A stretch of DNA of 64,000 bases from contig JTDE01000097.1 in the NCBI GenBank assembly GCA_014338405.1, positions 353,837 through 417,836 on the forward strand. The letters are read 5' to 3'. The DNA comes from Paragonimus skrjabini miyazakii (Eukaryota; Platyhelminthes; Trematoda; Plagiorchiida; Troglotrematidae). The position numbers and the translations under genes were made by a program. The notes under the pieces are model-generated. The model had not been told where the DNA came from. It did not search any database and saw nothing but the letters and a program-made list of their open reading frames with translations. Each line of letters starts with the position of its first letter. Within the stretch, counting starts at the first letter, position 1. Positions 48,251 to 60,030 of the stretch are shown piece by piece.

Positions 48251-48379
48251 GTTGACTGACTTTGCTCAACGGAGCAGTCGGGGGTTCTCACGGTTCACGA
48301 CTGTGACGTTACATGACAGCTTCACAATTAAATCTAACGGCTGGCAGACAGTTAATACGATCCGGTGCGGCAAACTCTC

Positions 48380-48686
48380 AGCTGCAGTGAGGCGCACGCG
48401 ATTCGACCAAGGTGGATTACGCAATTTTACTAGTTGGTCAACTAATGGCGAGCCCCGCTACCTTCGGAAAACAGAGCTGGACAAAGGCAGCGCTACTTAC
48501 GCGATCATCCCACTGGATAAGGGCAAATCGACGGAGGTAATGCTGATCAAACAAGACAGTCGTTCACATCTCCAAAACGGTTTCAAACCAGAGGGAAAAG
48601 TGAAAAGTACACCAGCCGTTTTGGAAATACAGATAACAAAAACTGATGAGGACGAAAAAAGTTACTGCTTCTCACTGGCTCCTTGA
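48380..48686 (+). mobile_element. Penelope-like element, RT N-terminal fragment
   Basis: Lies within an open frame starting at 48252 (144 codons). The part YLRKTELDKGSATYAIIPLD, then KGKSTEVMLIKQD matches the Penelope-like signature (I-x-(L/P)-x-DKG-(K/R)-(S/A)-T-V-V-M). The segment before 48380 has no recognised motif. The reading frame stops at 48686, just before the adjoining RTE 5' region. Relic. Confidence 0.5.
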
Positions 48687-48779
48687 TTACAGCACAGGCA
48701 GATGAGAAAGATGTCCCAAAGTAAGTGAAATAGACCAATCTCTGGCGGACTGTTTGTGACAAAGAATGCAGTAACGGTG

Positions 48780-49760
48780 ACGTTCCAATCATGTTGTCGC
48801 CACAATGAAACTAAACATTGACACGGTTTGAGGACTTCTACATCTATTGAGCTAAACTGGACGGTGTGGCCACCACACCGAAAGTCACTCATCAGGCAGG
48901 CCAATAAGTAGAGGTCTGACAAACCAGAGTCTCCCGGACCTCTAGGTTGAAGGTTGGCATCTTTTCCCGAAAAAGTCCCAAATTCTGGTACACTGCCATC
49001 CACGCGTTGTCTTGCGGTGCGGGCTTTGGAGTCAAAAGCTTTGGTTGAGAATCCAAACCGTTATCCTCTCTAGGTCTGAACGTCCCGACAGTGTCTTACA
49101 ACCTAGAGTCAATTATAACAATCCACGATACCAATAATTCCGCACTAAATTTGCCGTCTCTCAGTGTAAACTGGGTCGCCCTATCTGTTGCATACAGCAG
49201 GGTATACAGGCGAAAACATGCTACTGCTGACTCCTCCCTCGTTGTATCACCAAATATAGCTCTCAACCACTTCCCGAACCCCAATTTCGGTTATTACTCT
49301 GCAGGTCCCACAACATATATGGCTAGTCACAATAACACCGTCCCGATAAGTTCTATCTCATACCATTCAGATTCAGGCCTCCATAATATAGATGCTCTCA
49401 AAGTTTGCACTCTAAAACAAATGGGTCAACAGGCCGCCCTCGTATGAACATTAGACTCGTTGAATGCCGGATGTCTGTTGCATATCAGAGACTAGAATCC
49501 AGGACAGTAGTCAGCGTATGTAACTAACACCCACTGTCTACCAAATACTGGTTGTACACTTCGAAGGACTCCACGGCTACCGTTACCGGCCAGATTGGAG
49601 TAGGTATAATTCACAGCAGGAGGGTCACAGTCGATTTGGTAGATAGGATTTCTGTTAACAGTAGACTATACCATCCACCTGATGGTTTCCAGTAAAGCCA
49701 TCTACAAGCGTCTCAGACATCTCTTGCTGGAGCGTTGGAAAGGTCGAAAAGCACCCTAAG
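48780..49760 (+). mobile_element. RTE/SR2-like LINE, 5' part (leader and endonuclease start)
   Basis: The plus-strand sequence matches the reverse complement of 18000-19400, including the leader block around aaactggacggtgtgg and the tgttgcatacagcag block. The frame at 49091-49447 ends NIDALKVCTLKQMGQQAALV and stops, equivalent to FNVRTLRQVGQQAALA of the endonuclease. It becomes unreadable after about 49760. Truncated relic of the same subfamily as the copy at 16040-19590. Confidence 0.75.
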
Positions 49761-49889
49761 AAATTCATATTGCTGTCCGTTAACGCAAAAGGCTGCTTTC
49801 GCCCTGTCCTGTGTCCTTGGTAGCTGTCAATAACACTAACACAATAATGTGCGGAATACTATTCTGGTTTCGTGCAGGTGTGCAAAAGT

Positions 49890-50160
49890 CTCTCATATTT
49901 GGAGCATCGGGATAGTATCCTTGAATGTCACTCGGTTCAGCTCCCTGAAAGAGATACACAGTCGATAGATTCCATCCGAGTTCCTAGTCAACAGGACCGG
50001 CGATAAAAATGGACTGCTTGTCCATCTAACTATTCCCTTCTCTAGCATTTTAGCTGACTCTGTAGTTCAGGAATCAATTTCAATGGTATCCTTCGGTATA
50101 TTAGTCTGCATTTCGGGCCTAGCTGCAGGTCTATTGAATGCTCCATTCATGTACAGAATC
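49890..50160 (-). mobile_element. Ty3/Gypsy LTR retrotransposon, RT fragment
   Basis: One minus-strand frame reads KMLEKGIVRWTSSPFLSPVL, then LTRNSDGIYRLCISFRELNR, then VTFKDTIPMLQI. This is the conserved N-terminal part of Ty3/Gypsy reverse transcriptase (GI(I/V)RPS-SPF-SPV-LV-KKDG-R-C-DYR-LN---KD-YP-P-ID). The usual DYRELN is SFRELN, and a stop follows QI. No LTRs, integrase or gag are seen. Isolated relic. Confidence 0.75.
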
Positions 50161-50459
50161 CGTACTAGTCATCCGCAATAGTGAATAGATGGACGAACTC
50201 ATCAGCACACTACCTGATGGCTGAAAGATGACAATCTGGTAGAGATTTCGCAGCGACACTGCTTATTCGGCATTCCTCCTTCGTCTCTTCGTGATAGAAC
50301 TTCACGGCATCACCATCAACATGCAGCTGGCTCCTCTCCAAGTCTACGTTTGCCTTTAATTGACGTAGCACTTATTATCGTCCTTTTCAAGGTGTCAATT
50401 ACTAGCATTGCATACCGACGTTTAGCACCACCAACCCGAATTTCAACATTTTGAATCCC

Positions 50460-50501
<42 letters not shown>
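50460..50501. repeat. (CAT)n / (ATG)n microsatellite at RTE 3' end
   Basis: About 14 CAT units forming the 3' terminus (on the minus strand, ATG repeats) of the RTE fragment 50502-50807. Confidence 0.9.
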
Positions 50502-50807
50502 AGCAGCCATGAGCCTGACCAAAAGGTACTGTGGCTCGGGCCGCCGTTCACCTCAACAGTGACGTGGAATATCCTAGAAGAAAACGTTACTAAGAAGCTT
50601 GAAAATTAGTAAAATAAGATTAAGCGGAAGAATTAGAAATGATATGGATACAAGTGTGCCATTGACTGTGACACACCGCCATCTCGGATAGCGTCTCTAA
50701 TCAGCGGTTTGAGTGATCACGAGGACCCCATCCAGGCAGGCAACACCTACTCACTTTACCCGCTAGAGCAGGCAGGGTCTTCATATTTTGTGACCACGTT
50801 TTTGCTT
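50502..50807 (-). mobile_element. RTE/SR2-like LINE, 3' fragment (left arm of inverted pair)
   Basis: The minus strand matches 43346-43655 of the reference copy: the acgtggtcaca block, cctggatggggtcctcgtga, the 3' UTR with cattccacgtcactgttgag, and the (ATG)n end. Cut off by the N gap on its 5' side. Confidence 0.85.
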
Positions 50808-50907
50808 NNNNNNNNNNNNNNNNNNNNNNNNNNNNNNNNNNNNNNNNNNNNNNNNNNNNNNNNNNNNNNNNNNNNNNNNNNNNNNNNNNNNNNNNNNNNN
50901 NNNNNNN
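50808..50907. other. Assembly gap, 100 N
   Basis: A round-number gap lying between two RTE 3' fragments in opposite orientation. True size unknown; probably a collapse at an inverted repeat. Confidence 0.9.
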
Positions 50908-51066
50908 ACCGTCTTTACTTCTTCCGCTTAGTCTACTTTTAATAATGTTCATCCTTCTTGGTAACGTTTTCTTCTAGGATATTCCACGTCACTGTTGAGG
51001 TGAGCGGTGGCCCGAGTCACAGTAACTTTTGGTTAAGCCCGTGGCTGTTATGATGATGATGATGTA
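50908..51066 (+). mobile_element. RTE/SR2-like LINE, 3' fragment (right arm of inverted pair)
   Basis: The plus strand matches 43507-43665 of the reference copy (cttccgcttagtctactttt through the (ATG)n end). Another (CAT)n stretch follows at 51078-51100. With 50502-50807 it forms an inverted repeat around the gap. Confidence 0.85.
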
Positions 51067-51099
51067 TCTTCTGTCATAATCATCATCATCATCATCATA

Positions 51100-52560
51100 G
51101 ACGGCAATATATCAGTGGTTCTCACTGACGCATAATTGTTAAACAACCACGAAGAAAGTGAATCCCACATAGAAGGAAAAAAAAGAGAAGAGATCTTACT
51201 AAAACTAGTTTCGTCTATGTTCAAACATTCAGCATCAAGGTGCCTACATTTTGCCAACAAATAACCGCACTGTAAATGAAAGTGGGATGTCATCAGTAAG
51301 ACTACTTCCTTCCTGTCACTGCAAAGGTGTTCGACAGTTGATAGTTGGTATCACTGAACACCTCAGTTCACACACTTATCACTTCGGCAGTACATCTGAA
51401 TGCACAGAAAGGGAAGCAACCCGACATCTCCTGGCGCCGCTGAAGCTACAGATCACATGAAGCGTAGAACTATACCAAAACACCTGGAGACGGAGCGGCT
51501 ACAGAAATGCAACACTTTCTACCATGCACAAAAACCAGTGTTCACTAGTAACCTGGTTACCCAGTCTGCGCATAGGTGAGAGGTAAATGGAAATAATTAG
51601 TCACTATCAGAATCCTCAAACAGAACTTCCATACGGCACTCACTCAAATCGCAAGTGTTTATGATCTTCGCGTGAACGACTTTACCGTTCGCATCAGAAC
51701 GGCATGGACTTAAATGAAATGGCCCATAGCGTGGTTCAACGGGTGTTCAGCAGCTTGGCTCAGGGAACCCCTGTGTTGTTAGGAACGATTAAAAATGAAT
51801 TAACGCTTGTCTTACGCTTTATGGAAGACCTAGAATCACCTCAATAACATATGGGTAATCAAAAAAGCACATTGCGATTTTAAGAGAAGACATATCACAG
51901 GAACTCGCTATGGCTGAACATAATGGAAAACTGTGCATAAGTTGAGCAAGTCAAGTGCCTTAATAGACTACTGTGGCCAATATGCACACACTTTAAGCTC
52001 GTAGACTTATGACCCTGTACACCCTGGGTGACTTATTATGCCCTCGCACTACGACCATTACTGTGGCCAACAACCATCAGAAACTCACTGGTAGAGTCCA
52101 TGGACCCAATCATGTCGCTGCAAACTGGTACGAAAATCACAACCTAAATACCAAACGCAACTGTCAAAAAATTGGCCACATAACACCAAAAGTGTCAATG
52201 AGACCGTTTCGTTCAGACCTCATAGAGAAACCCCGTGCTTTCTAAATGCAAACAAAAGCTGACAACTGAAACTGAAGTCATTCCCACCATGGCTGCGCGC
52301 TATCGACAAATGATAAATCAAATTCTATCAGAAAACCCAGAATAAGCGTATGAACCAGCAACGAAGGAAAAGAGAGCTTCAGTGTTGAAAGATAAGAAAC
52401 AATTTGACACATTTCAATCGTTATTTTGTCCTAAACAGGCCGAAAACGGCGGCCGTCCAAATATCAAACAGAACATTCAACAAAACTCAAAACCATTCAT
52501 AAATCATTAAAATCAAAAACCAACACGCAAATACTGAGCGAATGACTGACCTCGAGGTGA
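51100..52560. other. No recognised feature
   Basis: I see no gene, RNA or repeat I can support here; the frames present are short and motif-free. Confidence 0.6.
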
Positions 52561-53173
52561 CAGGTGCTTTGTATTAATAATTTTTGAGGCAAATTCAAGA
52601 CCAGTAGCCAACTGGACACATCGTTTGACGATTGAAAAAGCACCCCTCAAAAATACGTTTTACTTTTGTGCGTTTTGTTACCTTCCCAATTCCTCTTTCA
52701 GTTCGTACAGGTCGGAAAACTTCGGCAAAACGGACGTAGCCATTTTCCGAAATTGTTTGAAAACCCCACCGCTTTTGCATCCAGATAAACAACTAGATAG
52801 GCCGATTGTAAAACTGTCTGGATGTGCGCATTCACTAAAAATTAGCAGTGGGCGAAAACAAAAACAGAAAATTCCACCACTGCTATCCTTAGAGTGAATT
52901 CAGTTAGAAATAACTGTCGTTTCTTCGCGGATAACCCGAAAGGTTGTTCGCATTTTCCCGCCGTTATCGCCTACCAATATTTCTGCCATATCAATGTCCT
53001 GTGCATCAAAGAACTTACATACGATTCCTGTTATTCGTCATCGAAAAAAACTAATTCATTACGCGTTCTATCATTTGGGTTTTGTGTTATCCGTCTTCTC
53101 CACAGCGTTGTCTTGTATTTGAATCAGTTATACCTAACCGTTTCATATTGCGTATGGCTCGTACCCGTCAGCA

Positions 53174-54026
53174 ACGAATTCTGCTAGACCTAGCAGTGCT
53201 GGAATTCAACAGACATTAACCGAGGCAGATGGCACTTACTTCCGTTACGGGTGCAGTGTCCGTACAAAGCGGTATGTAGTGTTATCATTGTCAGAAGTGG
53301 TGTCACATCAAATGCATTGGCCTCAAAGAACACCAGTACAATCAGCTAGCCCCATCATTTTTCAGTTTTACCTGAATGAGCTGCGGGTTCGACAACAGCC
53401 AAGGAGCTGCTTTGTCCCAGATTGGTCACGTGCGCACCTAGAAAAGTGGAGCGACGCAGAAAACCTGCGACTGCAAATGCGTGGCTCTTCCTAAATCTGT
53501 ATCCCCTTTCAGTTGTTTCATGTGGAGAAGTGTGACCGAGTGTAAACGGTTTGTATCTTTGATGAGGTTGGAATTACAGTCATTGAATGGGTACATAGTA
53601 TTTTCTTTCCCTCGTGTTGTTTTCACCAAACCGACAGTTGCCATACCAACTGCACATATAATGGAAGCTGCGACATAAGTGAAAGCGAAGGCTCTCAGAG
53701 AAAGGGAAGCGATTTTATGGGGCCGCTTCGCCACAACCTCTTCTTCGGCTAAGTTGGCCAAATCAGTCTATGCATCTTCATTCTCCTCGGACGTCACGAA
53801 CTTCGTACTTGCGAACAGGCTACGCCCCAAGACGGCCAAACATTTGCTTGGCAATTCGGTAACCTTACCAACCATTGTCAGCCCGGAGTCAGCGATAGAA
53901 AAATCAGTAGCTTTGAAGTCCGTAGTCGTCAGTATGAAGGGTGCGCCTTTCGATCGCCGTCGGCAAAAGAGTGTGAGGCGGGAGCAGCAAACTGAGGCTA
54001 ACTTCCAAATCATGGCAATTCGGTAG
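53174..54026 (+). pseudogene. CR1 ORF1 remnant (PHD finger, basic region)
   Basis: Begins RPSSAGIQQTLTEADG then RYGC, and after a frame change reads CYHCQKWCHIKCI and KEHQYNQL. This aligns with the intact finger at 63627-63818 (CYQCQKWYHFKCA, NEHQYKQL). The Cys-x2-Cys-x4-His-x2-Cys half of the finger is kept, but a frameshift separates it from the first Cys pair. The following open part (53679-54026) reads EREAILWGRFATTSSSAKLA and LRPKTAKHLLGNSVTLPT, an ORF1-like basic region. Confidence 0.6.
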
Positions 54027-55149
54027 TTAAGGCTGAAGACCAAGGTTGTAGTTTATGTAAAATTAGCTGCCTGTGTTGAATGACGACTGTCGTGTATTTG
54101 GTGGAAAGTCGGTGAACACGACCTTTGCCTTCATTCTCCCCTTTCTCGTTTATCATTCTTTTTCTCACATTCGAAATCTAAGTAGAAACTGTGAACCTGC
54201 CTTGTAAAGGCTGACACGGCCATTCAAACTACACAGGTGATGACCCATTCCTCCTGCGAATGTCAATGCTGATGTTTCACAAAATCTTGATGTCGTTTGC
54301 CCATGAAACCTCGTTCTAGCGCAGATTTTCTTCCTCATCTCATATAGCTGGATCCTAGTTTATATATCTCCCGGTTTATTTTGCCCTTGATCGCCCTACC
54401 ATTACGCGACTGTTGCATGTGATCACATTCACATGAACCGTTAGTCTCGGAACATGCATATTCGGTGGATTCAACAACGAGAATTGTCGCCATCTTGTTC
54501 TATTTAGTTTATAAAATTTGTGTCTTAGCACCCTAATGATAAGAGGCTCCCCAATACGACCGTTTTACTTTTAGGATCCTAATCTGTTACTCAGCGGGCT
54601 CGGAAGTTGTAAGCGCTCGCCGCTTACAGATGCGACTATTCTAGGCGCGGCCTATCGACAGATGTTGTGAGTAGACTGAGCGTAGCCCAAGGAACCATCA
54701 AAACCGTACAACCACTCTATTCTGCCCCCGACGGGTCCACCCAGGCCTCCGTGCCTTTAGTGGAAAGCGGAGATGCCGTTTCCGTAACTATCAATCCAAC
54801 GGCCGATGCCCCTAGCACATGAACAAGTGATAAAGGCAATGGACCCGCTTAAAAACTGTATTCCGGGTCACCTGCCACAAGACCCACCAAACGGCTTCAC
54901 AGAGAATTCCTTCTCCCAAGAATGTGGAACGAAAGTAGCCTGTTGTGGTCGCCTCCTTTGATTCAAAAGGCAGTTCTTCGGCCGCCCCAATAGATGTCTC
55001 ATCCGCATTTTTAAAAAAGAATGTCAAAAAAACTCGGTAGGGAAGGTCGACTCCGACCCCATCGCCTTTCTTAGTTCTAGGTCTTATTTCCGAAGCTCTT
55101 ACTAGCACTCACCTTCCTGTTTTATCCAGAGAACAAATGAAGAAGTGGC

Positions 55150-55862
55150 TTCTAACTGCTTATATTCTAACCGTTTGAGACAGACAGATAGTTCGTGACA
55201 CCCAACCCCGTGTGTTTGCCTTCATGGAGACCCAGCTTACGGTCGACATCAAAGGGAGTGTCCCCGACTAATCCGTTTACCGAGCTGACCCCGCTTGCAG
55301 AAGAATGAGCTCTGCGATTTTCCTTCGGCAATATCCCCCGACACCCACGGTTACCGGTGGATTTCAGTCTTCTAATAAAGATGACGCTGCGTGTTTCCGA
55401 CTGGCATTGCGTTACCCAGGCTCACTCCTATTGGAGGTTATTTATCGTCCTCCTACACCCTACGTCTCCGACGACGACACTGTTCTCGTAAAACAATGCA
55501 ACGTCCCAGGATAAAAACGCTTTACTCATCTGCTTAATATGGGCGACTTAACTGCGTTTAAGATCAACTGGACATCAATTTTTCACCAGAACGGTGACAG
55601 CGGATTCACGATTTCCATATCGACACTCATACGACATGGAACGTAGACACAGCATGTCAGCGCATCAGTGCGACACGGTTCTGGTCAGATTCTTCCTCAG
55701 CCCAACATAGTCTTCACTACTAAGAGCCACCTGGTAGACACAGTGGTCGTCAGGCCTCCAGTTGGACACGGAGACCACTTTCTACTTACCTCTGATCTTA
55801 TCTGTTACCGGCTACAGCAATCAGTAAAAAGTTCCGCAGTTCGATCTGGAGATGTGAATTGA
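55150..55862 (+). pseudogene. CR1 ORF2 endonuclease remnant
   Basis: Frames read together give TAYILTV, then RQIVRDTQPRVFAFMETQLT (CR1: R--L---P---ALTETWL), RQYPPTP, CFRLALRYPGSLLLEVIYRP and PTPYVSDDD. GDLTAFKINWTS (family GDFN-P-I-W) follows at about 55540, and VDTVVVRPPVGHGDHFLLTS (family SDH near the end) at about 55740. These are the ordered motifs of the CR1/Jockey-type APE endonuclease. At least three stops interrupt it. Confidence 0.75.
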
Positions 55863-56499
55863 ACCGACGTTTGTTTGATCTCCATAAGGCCCGTAAGAGC
55901 TTCTTAACGAATGACCAAAGAATTTTAACATTTTATTTATGGATAACTGTTTTCGAAATCCACGAAGTTCGCTGAGTGACTTATTTTCCAGCGTTTGTAG
56001 TGAGCTATTTCACCCGAAGCTCTGCTAGCCCTCCATTCTTCCGTTGCTATAACGGTTTGAGGCTGAAAATGAAAGATATAAGTGAAGTAACCGGCTTGCC
56101 CGGACATGTCTTCGGATAATGGGCAATAAGGTGGCTGTGTCTCGTCTGTTCTAATACCAAATCACCACAGAAGTCTTCCGAGTTTCTATTTTCATGGCGT
56201 TAAGTACCCAGATGTAACGATTCACATCTGATAGTTGAGTTACGCGTAGCCCAAAAACGGATCTCTAAATGAAAACAGCATTGGATCCAACAATTTGTAC
56301 GATACTGTTAAAGAATTCATTACTAAGTACAAACAGCAAACCTCAATCGTTCACGACGATAATCTCGTCCAGCAAAATCAGTAGTTTCCCAACTGGACTC
56401 GCAAGGTCAAAGGTGAGCCGTCACACCAGTAGACAACGAGAAGAATGGCTACTCGTGCCACGGACATTTAAGGACATATCAGTCCAATAAAACAAAACG

Positions 56500-58740
56500 G
56501 GGTGGGTGAGGTACTAGTACCTAGTGTCAGGTTAGTTGGAGAAACGGGGGAATGCAAACGATGGGGGCAAATTTTCTCAGTTCATGGATCAACAAATTTA
56601 CTTGAACCTTGATTCATTTAGTTCAGCGAGGGGATGTGCTTCATCCGTCCATTGCATTCAGCATGGATGTTCCATCATTGCACACCTCTTTAGCACTGGA
56701 GCTGGTCATTTGTGTTATGAACACGACGTTTGCATGAAGTAAACATTATACCTTTGAGCGGTTGTTTGGTCGTCCGGCTCTGATCTATTATTAACGTCAG
56801 GCCACACTGATGACCCGCGGTCCGACAAACATGAGGCTCCCATGATGGCATTATGGGATCCTAAATGAGGAATATTGACAGGCGGGACATTGGACAACAC
56901 TGATGATCATCAGTGTTGTCTGCAGCTGGCAAAACCATAGACCAACAATCGTCAGCATCATGAGTATCCTTGATACGAACATTGAACTGTTGAAGCTGAA
57001 GTGATACAAGTGAGAAGGAGTGTTATCGTCGGAGAAGTAATGGGTACCAAAGTTGGTCACTAACCGTCAGAAATGTGAGAACCTAAAAGCGTACAGTTGA
57101 CAGGCCACACCGAAACATAATCAGAAAGCAGGAACCCAGAGAGTATGCAAGTTGCCAGTGATAGAGTTGGACATATTACCCATGTATACACTATCCCATA
57201 TGGACCGTAGATACAAACAACCACGTAATAACTTCATGAGTGACACTTCGTCGACCAGTTTCTACCCGAGATACTGACCGGTAAACAAACTGAACCTATA
57301 ATTCACACACAGCTAATTCACAATCGTGGTGACAGATTCCAGTAGAAGTTACTTCCGTATGCGATGTAAACGCAGCTTGGTAGGAAATTACAAATTCACT
57401 TTTACCTCTGAGGCCACAGAAACGTCAGTGTTTCCGAAAAACGGAAGTATGTATTCCACCATGAAAATTCCAACGAAAACATTTTCAAAACACGCAATCA
57501 TCCGCGAAGGCTAACACGATGACTTTATAGAAAAAAGGGCGGAGCATTTTTTTCAACAAAAGTGCAATTATGAACCATCTTTGGATATAACAAATTTTTC
57601 TCATTGCAACACAACTATTACACTCGAAAAAATTGCACGTTTGTCCCAAAAAGTGAATTACAGTATTTCACAAATTGTTTAAAAAAATCTCTTTTCGCGC
57701 CCAATGGCCGTTTTCAACCCACTTTGGTCTTGAAATACTCGACCTACGAACCACAAGATTGCCTTCTTGTTACTTTTGAACGAACTGCCAGCTGCTACAC
57801 AATCCCTCCGGTATATATATGCGGACGATACGGAAGTATGACGTACTCCACGCTTTCTTAAAGACTGCTCTTCTACGGCGGGATATCGACGCAGTGCATC
57901 TGCGGTGGGTAAAAGACAGTCTTCCGTCAAACACTGGTAAGTCAAAAGTAATGAACGAACGGCATCCGAGTGGCAAACTCTACCCGATAAGTCAGAAGCC
58001 ATGCGGTGATTAACTCCAAACTTATTTCTCATTACCGTCGTTCTTTTTACTTTGTTGACAGTAATCTGTACAACTGCGCTCGAGAGATAAATATCCGCTT
58101 CGCTTAGTTCAGTTGTTATTACTACTACGTTGAAACTAGCTGTGGAGTTGAGCTAGGTTAATTACTTCATTTCTGTATTTCTGGAACAAGCACAAGTTAT
58201 CTATCGCCCTCCCCCAAGTAACTGACCTCGTAACTACTTTCAGCAAACTCCTGTCTTATTGCCAGTGCGCTGTCGCTGAAAAAGAAATTCAATGGCAGGT
58301 TGAAAGCCCTTAGTGGACTACCAGGGAAATTTCCAGTAGAGTACTTTGGTAGTGTCTTTGGCACTCTTGTACGAATGTCGCTGGAGGTAAACATACAAGC
58401 ACGCGTTCCATACCTGAAAAGTAACACGGCCATGCTTATGTCTGTTCAACGACCTGCAACGAAAGGGGATATGGCGTCGTAACAGCAATGTTATACGGAC
58501 AGAATGCAACGGCTGAAACTATTCTCACTGAATTACTGATAAATTCCTCACCTTTAAAATTGGGACCACAAAGGATCACTCCTGTCAAGACCTCTTCAAC
58601 CTGGCAATAACCAACAACTTGACAGGACACAAATTCGAGTACATAACGGGTGGTCGACAATTTTGCAGGCAACATACTTCCGCTACTCAAAGTTTCTCGG
58701 CTTAGGACGCCCTTCCGGTAGAAGTCGTGGGAGTTACTAC
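56500..58740. other. No recognised gene; 26-bp palindrome inside
   Basis: Contains the perfect palindrome at 56894-56919. Short open frames on both strands at 57600-58690 show no motif I can name. Some may be eroded parts of the Mutator-like element that follows. Confidence 0.5.
56894..56919. repeat. 26-bp perfect palindrome
   Basis: acaacactgatga is followed immediately by its exact reverse complement, with no spacer. It could extrude as a cruciform or mark an old insertion junction. Confidence 0.85.
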
Positions 58741-59684
58741 TTTCGATGCGGTCAAGAAGCGTCCCGGTGACTAGCTTATACCAACAGGCTCTTTTTCAGA
58801 ATGGCCAGCTTTCGACGCACATTTTTGTGGGTGTATGCTATTACCTGGATGTATGTGAGCGCTGCCTACCTGGTTGCCCTTGTACACGTGTTTTTCAACT
58901 GACCCCGGCTCACCAGGTCCGAGTACTCTGCACTAACCATCTGTTGATTTTATACTCGCTTATGGTAAGTTGTTATTGTCTTTAAACACCTATTTCTTAT
59001 GTTCCGGCTAATTTTATTGCTTGTCACCCAATCCCATCGGCGATGGATTTAAAGTCGTCTGCATTGCCCCATTACATAATAACTATGTTTCCCGACTACG
59101 GTACTCAAATGCTGATAGCCGTATTCAGCACACGCCCAGGTAATACATCCATCCTTCCGGCAGTTCACTCGACTAAGATGGACAATCGGCCACCCAAGTG
59201 GTTATCCCGGTAAACGGAGTGTCCAAAAGATCGGAAACTGCCGAAAAACAGACCATACCGAAACACTTTGGGGTGTGGCATTCTTACAAGTACCAAATTT
59301 TCTGCCCCGCAAGAAACCACTGAAACCAGTGAAAATGTGAAGGCGGACGGGTCAGGTTTCAACGGCACAATTTCTTTTTCGATGGTTGCTTTGACGCCGG
59401 TATGTTACCTCCAAATGTTTCTCGCAATCTGTTTGGCTGATTCCATCAATAGCGGTTATTTGAAATGGAGAACTTCGAATGAATGTTTGTTCATTCTCTG
59501 CCAAACTATCACATTTTTGGTTTAATATCGCTCATCTGTGCATCAGGTTTGAAAGTGTTATAATTGGTCACTGTTTCCTGAAAGCTGCGAATTCAGTTCC
59601 TTTCAGTTCAATCCAGTTCAGTTTAGTTCAGTGCAGCTTCCAGGACAGAACGGCCTGAACCAGTGGAAACGAAGACGATGATCA

Positions 59685-59990
59685 TGGACGACAGTGCGAC
59701 GATACAAGCAGCAGTAACCCAGGAGCTGCCGCACGTCCGTCAACTGCTGTGACGAGTGCACATTTTGTGTAACGTACGCAATAGAACTTCACGCTGGACT
59801 CTTCACAAGTGGTTCCTGATCGTTATGCCGACACGTAACCGCTGGAGGTACGCTGCAGCCCTAGCCATAATGCAGACAACGAAATCGTCGTACTGCGTTG
59901 AGTACCTGATGCCCAGGCTCATTAGGAGATCTGAAAGTGGATCGATTGCCGCAGCACGAAGGTCCCAATATTAGGCAAGCGGGACAACAA
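59685..59990 (+). pseudogene. MULE transposase catalytic-core remnant
   Basis: Encodes MDDSATIQAAVTQELPHVRQ then LL, with a TGA at 59750-59752 where the family has Cys before the conserved His (RVH). A following open stretch (59756-59974) contains NRWRYAAALAIMQTTKSSY and RRSESGSIAAARRS and may be a further, frameshifted portion. The conserved Asp is kept. Confidence 0.5.
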
Positions 59991-60030
59991 CTTCGTCGAA
60001 GCAACCTGTCATTCAATAAAGCGGCACAGT

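Larger units (their letters stand above)
52560..56000 (+). mobile_element. CR1-like LINE with PHD-finger ORF1, decayed
   Basis: Plus-strand non-LTR retrotransposon. ORF1 remains start near 53174 with a PHD-type finger (frameshifted). They continue through a basic region at 53679-54026. ORF2 endonuclease is readable in pieces from about 55150 to 55860. CR1 elements are known to carry a PHD-like zinc finger in ORF1. A second, more intact ORF1 start occurs at 63627. Many stops; inactive. The RT part after 55900 is beyond recognition, and the ends are approximate. Confidence 0.7.

Noticed and set aside
58197..58690. Overlapping open frames on both strands
   Set aside because: Could be eroded MULE sequence, but no motif allows a call.
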